Translations under genes and position numbers: made by a program
Notes under the pieces: generated by a model
Told to the model about the DNA's origin: nothing
Databases searched by the model: none
What the model saw: only the letters and a program-made list of their open reading frames with translations
Part shown: piece after piece, positions 55,140 to 64,000 of the stretch
How positions within the stretch are numbered: position 1 is the stretch's first letter
Layout: each line of letters opens with the position of its first letter
Assembly (NCBI GenBank): GCA_900618425.1
Contig: UZAN01039890.1
Location: 17,535-81,534, forward strand
Direction: 5' to 3'
DNA from: Echinostoma caproni
Lineage: Eukaryota > Platyhelminthes > Trematoda > Plagiorchiida > Echinostomatidae
DNA: 64,000 nt

Positions 55140-56630
55140 TAGTGAGATAAACTAATTACCAAATGGACGGCGACGCGATATGAATTTATTGGTAAAATCA
55201 ATACGTGCATTGCTTTGTTGGGCATTCAATAACGGCTTCATACCAGGTGACATCAGCTGCATATAAAATTGAGCCACCATTTTCTAATCGCTATGCAGAG
55301 TAAAAATTGGCTATTCAGCCAGGACTATTCTCCCTATTGGCTGTACCTTTTGTCCGCTGCGATCAAATTCAATCATCGCCTTGCTTCGATTTGATCGGTT
55401 TTATTCCTCTCGGTTTATGTCTTAACGGAGAAATTTCGTTGCATATGTAACAAATTGCACTTGCAATAGTCAAAAACTGAGTCATCAGATTTATATTCCT
55501 CCCGGTTAAGTTGCCTCTGGGGTGCAATTATATACCCAAATCTCTTGGATGTTGCATCCGGGTTGGGTATGGTGACACTACAAGATCCTTATTTAAGGAT
55601 CCGCACACCTCAACTTTCGAAGATGAACCTGTATGTTTCTTGGGTTATATTTTTACTTCTTTCAGCATTGGTGATAATGCGTGAGAAGTTTTTAGCTAAC
55701 TAATGAATTTATGAATGAATTTATTTAAGCTAGAATATTTTTATTGATTATCTTATTTACTGTGCAAAGAATCAAAAGAGATTGACCATTTAGCATACTT
55801 TGGTTCAACTCTCGTAGAATAAGAATCGTTTATTAAAAAAATGAGTTACCGTGATGCTTTGCATGAAATATTTTCCAAATATGAGTTTTAACATTTAAAG
55901 CACTACAAATTTTACCGACACACTCGAGGTCGCGCTAATTCAAACGATGATTGTGTAGTGAAGATACGGGCGCAGCCATTTTGCTTTGGTTTTGAATCAT
56001 GTACATATCTCACTGGACCTTTTGGCTCATGGTTGCTTCTTCTACTTTCCCTGTTTGGACGTCGTTTGGACGTCCCTCCACGGAGAAACTGCTGTGAGAA
56101 GTGTGTTTCACCTGTGTATTGAGAGCGTCGGTGAGTGGCCAGCGATTGTACGGCCTTTTCGAGGCGACGATAATTGTGCAAGAACTTGAACGGCGTGACC
56201 CGTAGTCAGCCTGTCCGTGTTTCGAGCGGATTCAAAACTGAGATTGCTCCTGCATACTACAATAGAACATAACTAAGAACATAGTAGTAGGAGATAAAGT
56301 CAGCATATGAGTATGATATTGCAAAATGAGATGCATTTCCATATTGAGAGTGATGTTGCATGATTTTGTTCAACACCTATATTGTTAAAAGAAACTAGAA
56401 TTTCACTTCACTAAAACCAGTCCATTCCCAATTCTTTCAAGTGTCAAACGAGTGCAAAAGATCCAGAGGGTAAAGAAAATGCCATCAATGGATGTGATTT
56501 TATTCGGTGGTAATTACCGGATCTGTATTAGATTGATTGCGTATTCGTTCTTCTTTGAAGGATCATAACAATACGGATAGCAAATAAGTTCATATTGGTA
56601 CTTCAACAACCGGTCAGTTGACGCATATTT
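55140..56630. other. No convincing gene
   Basis: 55,912-56,189 is open on both strands and contains a small tandem TTTGGACGTC duplication near 56,053. Nothing else was recognised. Confidence 0.4.
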
Positions 56631-56633
56631 TAT

Positions 56634-56739
56634 AGAAGAAGGAAAGACGTACAATTGTTCATTGTGGGGCGCTATTCAGTCGACGAATTGAAGGGTTATT
56701 GGTGCTATAGACGAAGAGAAATTCGTCGTGCTTTCCTTG
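56634..56739 (+). CDS. Possible exon, unidentified gene
   Basis: Acceptor ATATTTTATAG and donor CCTTG|GTGAGA bound 106 bp open in one frame; product of about 35 residues includes FIVGRYSVDELKGYWCYRRR. The frame stays open beyond the donor to 56,951. No family recognised. Confidence 0.3.
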
Positions 56740-57083
56740 GTGAGATTACCCGTTTATTTATACGATACGTTTCTCACAGTATCATATCGTTTGAGTTCGG
56801 TACCTTTAACACAATGAACAGAGAAACTCGAGCAGGTTACTGGTTTTCCAGACAAATTTCACAGCCTGATCGTCCGTTGGTAAACACCTATAAGGGGATT
56901 GGCCTAATCATGGCTGAAACAAACCACTGTCCAAAATGTGCACCGGTCTGATTTGTCTCATACGGAATGAACGATTCCCTGAAATCTTGTTCACTTTGGC
57001 AACTATCAGCTAAGAAAGAGAGCCCATTGCTAACTAAAGATCCTACCATCGTTTAAAACTCATCACNCATCATTATCTACCAT

Positions 57084-57299
57084 GTGTATAAGAAAACTCA
57101 CTGGAGGTTGGTTTTAGATGACCGGGATCAACTGCTTATAATGGACGATCCAGACTACTTGGAAATTAAATCAAGCCATATGTACTTTCTCGTGAATGTA
57201 TGGTCCACGTCCTGCTCCATTCATATTTCGCAATCCTTATGTCGTCTTATTTTTTCATTGACTGTTCGTTTCCTCCCATGCCTTTTGCTGTGCTATTAG
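57084..57299 (+). CDS. Open block of unknown nature (weak)
   Basis: Begins YKKTHWRLVLDDRDQLLIMD and becomes hydrophobic and pyrimidine-driven towards its end, where the DNA resembles an intron 3' end (TTTTGCTGTGCTATTAG at 57,283-57,299). Only the first 120 bp could be coding. Confidence 0.25.
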   Translation: MYKKTHWRLVLDDRDQLLIMDDPDYLEIKSSHMYFLVNVWSTSCSIHISQSLCRLIFSLTVRFLPCLLLCY

Positions 57300-57689
57300 C
57301 TGGCTGTTCCGTATTTCCTCAGCCAATTAAATTAATTTGAGGGCACGACAACCGTTCATTTTGCCAGTTCACTTTCCCTCATTGTACCACCTATTTCTCT
57401 TTGGACCGTAAAACAGAGCTGACTTTGGAGCTGTCCGGTGCTGGAACTTCGCTGTCGACTCACTGTGATTGCCGATCCCTATCCATTAATTATCACCATT
57501 CTTCTTTCTTCATTGTGTTCATTGTTGCAATGAGCGTTACTGCCTGACTTTGCTCCCCTCGCATGTATACCTGGAATCACACACAAAGACACACACACCT
57601 CGACTACAGACTTGCCGTTATTTGGAACTGCGCCTGGGGTTCGTAACTGCGTGTCACTCAATCACTGAACGCAGCGTACGGTACGGTAC

Positions 57690-57870
57690 TTGGTGGTGAT
57701 GGTCAAATGGTTAGGTCACCAAATTGTTACCTGGACGTCCGGGGTCCGAACCGCTCCACCGCCACCCATCTTCCCAGGCAGCCTTTTTATGGCTGCGGAC
57801 CCCCTTCCTGGATGTTGACTGTACATTTTGTATATTTAATAAATAAAAAGGAAGTAAAAAGACATTTATT
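57690..57870 (+). mobile_element. tRNA-derived SINE, family B, copy 4 (best preserved)
   Basis: A box TGGTCAAATGG (57,700-57,710) and B box GGTCCGAACC (57,743-57,752) at 32-nt spacing, CTCCACCGCC linker, perfect hairpin GCAGCC-TTTTTAT-GGCTGC (57,778-57,796), then TTCCTGGATGTTGACTGTAC and an AAATAAAAAGGAAGTAAAAA tail. Reference for family B. Confidence 0.85.
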
Positions 57871-58100
57871 ACTGTTTTTTCTTACCCTTTGGACTGCTAC
57901 AAAAGTATTGAAATCGGAAGCATCAGCCGCGTCTGATAGAGAAAGTGAAAACACCGGGAACCACTTAATTTGCAGATTTAAGGTTTTGTCCGGTAACCAA
58001 TAGCAACATGCTCCGTGCCTACAATCGTTGGATTATATGTATAGATATATCCAGGTTACCATACGCCCCTTGAGCGCCCCTCAGAGTATTTGTGTCTTAG

Positions 58101-58332
58101 GTCGACAAAAGTGGAGTACGAAGCTGCTAAGGCTTCAAAATATACTCTGCCAATAGTGAAGATTCTCATGACCGACGTTTGCGCTACGGATCATTCACAA
58201 GCGGGTTGGTCTACAGATTTGTACAATTATGTGAAACATTTTCAAACACACATCAACAAAAAAAGTATCCAAATGGATCGAGTCTTGTATCGTGACGCGT
58301 TGGCAATTTGTAACATATTGGGTACAAAATGA
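58101..58332 (+). CDS. Possible terminal exon, unidentified gene
   Basis: Acceptor TTTGTGTCTTAG opens a frame of 77 codons ending TGA at 58,332. Product starts STKVEYEAAKASKYTLPIVK and ends VLYRDALAICNILGTK. Composition is gene-like and no repeat overlap was seen. The downstream AATAAG near 58,362 is a poor polyadenylation signal. No family recognised. Confidence 0.35.
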
Positions 58333-58339
58333 GAGCTTT

Positions 58340-59160
58340 GTGATATCTAATATCTAACCGGAATAAGTTGACAAACGAAACAGCTGTGGGATTTCTTTTG
58401 GTTCGACTATCTGTGTGTTCTTTCGGTTGCACAAAACAGATGTAGACTTCGGCGGACATGGTCAAATGAACAAGGTTACCAACTCATCGCTCCGGAAGTT
58501 GTTCATCATCGAACAACCCAGCTGTCATTAAACTTTCCACTTGTCTTTACATCACATGGAAGATCTTTGAATGCCCTTAGAACTGTTCATAGATACTAGT
58601 ACTCAACAAAACGACAGAATAATGATATTTTTCGCAAAGACAGTTTATAGATTCACACGTTTTTTATAAACAGATGTCGTCAGGTGTGTTCACGCGTTTG
58701 TGTGCTCGTGCGTGTGTGTATAAAACGTTCGTGAAGCTGTTTTCAAAGTATTTTGCTCCGTTTTTCGGTTCAACGGTCAGTCTGTCAATCATGCTGCAGA
58801 GTTTGTCAGCAAATTTGCAAATTCACAAGAGTAACACACAAACAACACAAGCCCAGCTCCCCACATGTTACAAGGTCTTAACTGACGGAAGCAAATCCCA
58901 CGTAACCTAATACGAATTCGCGTGGACGTATAACAACTATATTTAAGTTGGTGGGTGTCCCCACACAATGAAAATTTGAATGAAATGGTCGCTGAACCGA
59001 TTGCGAAATATGAAATAACAGTTTTGCTCGGCAACAAAACGTTACACGATTGACAGCTTTGCATTTTCGCCAGTTCTGAGCCCGGTACGGAATAGAGGTA
59101 CGTAAGTGTACTACTTGAAGCCATGGAAACGTAACCGGGATAGATGGGAACCGCAGCTTC
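58340..59160. other. No feature recognised
   Basis: Open frames at 58,674-58,910 and 58,789-59,124 (opposite strands) overlap and lack support. Confidence 0.4.
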
Positions 59161-59164
59161 TTCC

Positions 59165-59285
59165 TTCTTCTTTTATCTGCAGTGCGAATTCATCGATCCC
59201 ATTTGGGTGGCACACCACAAACTATACTTGTAGGTGTTCTGCCCATTCAAGTATAAGTGTAAAAATTAACAAACCAGACTGTTTC
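59165..59285 (-). mobile_element. Hammerhead SINE, family HH3, remnant
   Basis: The minus strand keeps CCAAATGGGATCGATGAATT followed by CGCACTGCAGAT, matching the linker and helix I of the copy at 7.5 kb, but the ribozyme is unrecognisable after that. Confidence 0.45.
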
Positions 59286-59558
59286 GATAGGTGAATAGTT
59301 ATTCTTGGTGCATGTACACTCTGGGCCCAATTTGGGGCATTCATTGATTAAATTAATACTTTATGCATAATTTGATACATATTCCATTGTTACTATGGAT
59401 CAATGGTCGCCAGATTGTCAGGCGATCGTCCCAATGGATTGATGAACACCACCTCGTTGAGTGGTAGAACACTGGAACGATCAAGTCTCTCACCAGAGCA
59501 GCAGTGACTTCACTGAAATAAAGCAAACTGTGATCGCATCCATACCATTCCTCCTTCC

Positions 59559-59580
59559 GTATTGTATTGTATTGTATTGT
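59559..59580. repeat. (ATTGT)n microsatellite
   Basis: Four ATTGT units. Confidence 0.9.
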
Positions 59581-59589
59581 AATGACATG

Positions 59590-62500
59590 CGCAGACAACT
59601 GTGTCTCAATTTCATTAACAACATTGTGTTCACTATTAAAATGGGACAAAAAATGATAGTTATAAACAATGAAAAAGGTTTAACAGAAGATCATCGTTGT
59701 AGGTTTAAAATTAGTTCGTTTCTGATCTCCTTCGTGTCAGTTATAATACGGGTCTGATAGGGTACCGTTGAACTGCGATGAATGTCCAAGTAGGAGGGTA
59801 AGCAGAGACAACTGGAGCGGGTTGTAGCATGGGAATAGCAAACAGATAGACTGGGAATGGGCGGTTTACTGGGATATCTTATAGGGGAGAAATTCTCACA
59901 ATTTTTTTATTAGAGTGTTTAAAGACTAAGAGAAACACGGCTGGCAATAACTAAACTGATACAAAGAATAATGAAATCCGTTTTAATTAGTCCAGAGAAA
60001 ATAACAGGCGAACAATGAAGTATGACAGGAAAAATGCACTGATAAACAAAAGAACATGTAGCTGCATGCTTCACTCTGAATTGTCACAGCTCGTGTATCT
60101 GGAAGGATTAGCGATGCAGTCTAGCAACACAAACTGGCACATAAGATTGTTCTCTACGGTGATTCCTGGGTATTTGATGGTGTGGATTCTGGTGATGGGC
60201 ACCGGACTAATGACTGAGGGATCCAAAGGATACTTGGACTAGGAAAGACTAAAATCACCTTTGAAGTATTTGAAGATCGTTCAAATTGGTCCGAGAATAA
60301 CTGCACTTGTACAAAACTATCAGAAAATACTTGTTTGTCAGATTGGTTTGGGATGGCTTATCATGAGACCAACTCATCAGCATGTTTGCATGTCTCGTAG
60401 TCGACTATCAAAGAATGTTCGCTATATGCTGTTGTCTGCAGTAATCGGTTTCACGATGAAATCAATAACAGCGATCTATAGTGTGATTTCTTCCATCCAT
60501 CAAACAATTCTCACCTCAGTGATGAATATTGTGACGTATTGACATGACCTCCAAAGAACTCCAAATGAGCTTGTTCAGCACTGTTTCATATGAAGTATGT
60601 TCTGTAGGACTGTTCAGACAATATTAACTAACTTCTTTGCATCAATCATGAGGTCGACATCCAGGAGATTTCATTGTTAACTTGCAATACTCTTACTCTG
60701 GCTACGGCATCCTGAATGGTGTTTCCTAGCTCATAAACTGTCGCGATCTACCTCATGATCGTCAACTTGCTTTCTCTTTTCGTTTGCCTGACAATAGTTT
60801 GTAATTTGATGTTTTTTAGAGGAAAAAATGATATAAAATCCAACACTTGTCTGCATTTTACAGCAAAGATTTATAAGAATAACACTGGCTTACCGAGCAC
60901 TAATTTAAATGACATCTATCCACCCAAAGACCTTCAGTTTTGTACTGAAAACGCATGAGGATGATGCTAATGAAGATAACCGTGTCGTTAATTTGAATCT
61001 AAGGAAATACGGTGGGTGTGCGGGGTGGGCAATGAACACAGGACTCGGGAACACGGTTTCAAACCACTAATCATTGAAATACATTTATGAAACGTTTCCC
61101 CTGGGCGTCTTAAACTCTGGAGTATGTTTGTGTGTGTTTGTGGTCACAAAAGGAGCTACGTAGGCCACTGTTCGAGCGACATATTTGGCGCAAACCAGAT
61201 AAATCTTCGTATATAAGCATGATACAATTTAAAAACCGTGAACTGCTTTCAACTTGCATGTTTCACATGCAAACGTGTCTCGCCCTTCCCGTAGGAACGA
61301 TCCTAGATACAAACACGTACACACACTTTGTTTGCGTTTGGATATGTTCTCATAAATGCATTTCTCGCACGACTAGGAGTTTGTCGTTGAAACACAAGGA
61401 ATTCTAACGTCTCATTGTCTGTTTGAGATCTCTGACTACCAATGGGTGACGTGTCACACGGGATTCACCGCGTTCCAGTCAAGCAAGAGCCCTGGTTTTA
61501 CCGGACAGACTGACGTGCAGTATGCTATGATACGTAACTGTCAAGAAGGTGTGAAAGATGTATGTCAAGCATGCCAGGTTTTGGCTAAAGGTCAATCCAA
61601 AGTAACGTATCGATGAAGGGTAGGCGTGTTGGCTGTCACTCAATAATACCTCAGAGCAGGATACGCTAAGTTTGGAATAATGTTTACTTTTAGCCAGGAA
61701 AAGCGGTCCATTTTTCATTTTGGAAATTTCAAACGTAAGTTACGAGTATCCGGGCCCTCACAGATATGGGAAACGCCATGCTGGGGAATGTTTTTTCGAA
61801 TCAAATGCACAACGAATGTTGCACAGAAAGTTTTCATTCAGAACAGTGTACGCCAAAAATCAGAAAATCCGCATATTCACGCGACGTTCGCTTAAATGGA
61901 AGACATTTGATGACAACACAAGCTCTTTTCAGCATGCTCAGTACTGGGTGGTGTGGGAGAGAAAACGTTTCAGCGATCATTTCCTAATTGTTTTCTGAGT
62001 TTATAAAAGGAGACACCAATGCGATTAGGGGTCGACGAATTGACTAGGAGGAAAGTGAGAAACGAGAGCACTTTGTTCCTCTCAAAGTGTCACTGTAACA
62101 CAAGAAACTTACTTCATGAAAAACGAGAAAGAAACCTATAAATTAGAGACATTAGCTTGTAGAGGCAAAGTGTGAGTGATCGTACACATGTATCTGAGTC
62201 TACAGGCTGATCAAGAGCGACTTACACAGGCGTTCAATATACCCAGCGTATTGTAATAGGATGATGTTTATAACTGAATTTCTTTTTAAAGACGTTTGAA
62301 AACCTCCCACCATGGATTTGAAGTTTCTCTATGTAACAAATCACGGTTGAATAATTCGAATGAAACGAGGGTGGGGAGGAAGAGGCAGCGGTGATAAGCA
62401 GTTTGGTTTCTCCAGACCTTTTAGGATCGCGTTCCAGAAATTCATTGTAAAGATCTAAAGGTTCGTTGAAAGTCTCAAAGGGTGAAGAGATGAGGTTGAA

Positions 62501-64000
62501 GTTTCAATCGAGCGGTTCCATGTCAGCAGTTTGCAGCGCTGTATTTCAGGAGTATTCTCTGTACCAAGCTGAGTGTGACGGATTGAGCTGGAGAAGGGAA
62601 TTACTTTGTCATAGTATTGTGCTGAAATACTCCAACCGATTATAGACCGTTAGACAACACTTATCTCCATTCCCAGAGAATTTCACTGTTTAAATGGACA
62701 GACAAATTAGCTCCGCTCAGACAGAGGTTGAATTGAAAAAAAGATCTGAAAAGTTTATTGGTGGTGCCATCACTGAATGCGACAGCAGTGCTAAGGTATT
62801 TTTCCAACAATGTGGCAGTTTGTGTCAGTCCAATTGAAGTACTCGCGTGTGAGAGAAAGAAAGATAAAACCTTATCGAGAAATGGTTAATAATTTATCAG
62901 TGTATATAAGTTAATCAGCAGCCTGAATAGCACGACACTGTTCGCATTCCCTTCATTTCGTCTTTCAAACCACCATTACTTAATTTTAATGCTAAACACT
63001 TGGCAAGTACTGAAGCGCTGCTTATTCGATTACATCACCTGGTCCTATGAGCATAAAAGTGTTTGATACAAACAATCCACCTACCGTGGAGATGACCTTC
63101 TACTTCTGTATTTAGTAATCTTTGTATTTCTGTACACGTTCTTTCACCATAATTGAACAACACCATGTGCCATATTAGTGCCTGCTTGTTTCAAGTCAGT
63201 GACTGGGATAGATTAATCAAAATGTTTACATCTCGCGACGTTTATCTTCTGCTTTTATGTAATGTAATGGATAAAAGGGACTCAATGCTTCAAAAAATCT
63301 TTGTCTATAGTTGTGTTGATGTTTGAAGTGAGGTTTGCGTTCTATTTGGAAAACTTTACTCGTGCCCTATCCTCCCTGTGTGTGTGCTTGTGTGTGAGAG
63401 AGAAAGTAGGCGCGAGTGTTGGGCGAGAGGGAACTGCACATGTGTGCGATCGAATTCGCGGGCATTTCCAGATCAATCATTCAAACATAGCTTGAGCGAC
63501 AGATAAGCAAAAAAGAGATGTTGGTATGAGTTTTAATGGCCACCGTATGACTCATTCAGATGCACCTCATTCGAGACTTGCTTTGTTGTTGAAATGTTAC
63601 AATTATTTGATTTGGACAAACGTGTCATTGGATGAGTGAGAGCGGTTTAAAGAAAACAATCGAGAAAAACAATTTACTATCGGTTCAGCATTGTACTATC
63701 ATCTAAGCCACTTAAAAATTGTGAACGTTTTCTCATAGAGCGAAGAAACCAAGACTAACTGGAAGCCGTTAGTGCATGCACAATTAGTCAGGCAAGTGAC
63801 TAGTTCAATCTGCATCACGTTGAAACTAAGGACTGAAAGTAATCAAAACTCTCATCGATGGGAAAAAGTTGTGATTATCTTCAATGAACTTTATTAAACA
63901 GCGATAACGATTACAGATCATCATATACACGTTCGGAATCAACTCGATTGAATGTAGTGAATTTTTCCTGTTTTGAATTATTCCCTGGAAGAATAAACCG
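59590..64000. other. No feature recognised
   Basis: Open frames at 60,015-60,542, 61,132-61,407 and 61,680-61,998 (three overlapping frames) have no domain or clear splice pair. No copy of the SINE or LINE families named above was found here by eye. Confidence 0.4.

Noticed and set aside
60365..60410. CTGATGAG-like core on the minus strand
   Set aside because: No GAAA, no helix II and no helix I complement nearby.
61680..61998. Three overlapping plus-strand open frames, one starting MGNA after a CACAG
   Set aside because: Three frames open at once argues for composition bias rather than a coding exon; no donor and no domain.
1..64000. CRISPR arrays, operons, rRNA genes, spliced-leader RNA
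   Set aside because: No regular spaced repeats, no bacterial gene organisation and no recognisable rRNA or SL sequence were found.

Overview
This is a window of animal nuclear DNA, not a prokaryotic or organellar one. There are no long uninterrupted genes, operons or ribosome-binding sites. It holds decayed non-LTR retrotransposons, tRNA-derived short interspersed elements, inverted-repeat elements, microsatellites and a few short open blocks bounded by GT/AG splice signals. Schistosome-like hammerhead ribozymes inside tRNA-derived SINEs, next to RTE-like and CR1/Jockey-like LINEs, suggest a parasitic flatworm, probably a digenean trematode. That is an inference: no single-copy gene was recognised that would fix the species.

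Layout. 1-4 kb: a hammerhead SINE at the left edge, a decayed LINE reverse transcriptase (1.39-2.99 kb) and a second hammerhead SINE (3.9 kb). 6.2-8.2 kb: a long hairpin element with TA ends, the 3' end of an RTE-like LINE and two SINEs. 10.6-13.4 kb: a SINE, a hammerhead-type repeat, a CAA microsatellite and the best minus-strand exon candidate (13,203-13,395). 14.7-17.8 kb: a CR1/Jockey-like LINE (endonuclease, reverse transcriptase, C-terminal part), split by a 67-bp hammerhead-repeat fragment with a 9-bp target duplication and followed by a larger copy of that repeat. 19-25.9 kb: four more hammerhead-SINE copies and two LINE fragments. 27.6-28.4 kb: two intact-core hammerhead ribozymes in inverted orientation. 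30.9-31.2 kb: a complete fold-back insertion with 13-bp target duplications. 34.1-35.4 kb: an assembly gap bracketed by inverted SINEs, then the best plus-strand exon candidate (35,181-35,393). 36.7-37.7 kb: a minus-strand RTE-like reverse transcriptase. 40-51 kb: more SINEs, an unclassified repeat pair, a second gap, several weak exon candidates and a CACGTG/CCAAT cluster. 51-64 kb: sparse, with LINE and SINE remnants and three weak exon candidates.

Main result. At least four families of hammerhead-bearing retroelements lie in one 64-kb window. Three (here HH1, HH2, HH3) place a type-I hammerhead 20-45 nt after an RNA polymerase III type-2 promoter (A and B boxes). In each, helix III is a loop-free self-complementary octamer, the arrangement expected of ribozymes that cut as dimers. 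The fourth (HHP) has no tRNA head and resembles the hammerheads of Penelope-like elements and retrozymes. Hammerhead SINEs are known in schistosomes; the HH2 and HHP versions and their arrangement here look worth testing. Family names are mine, and nothing was searched against a database.
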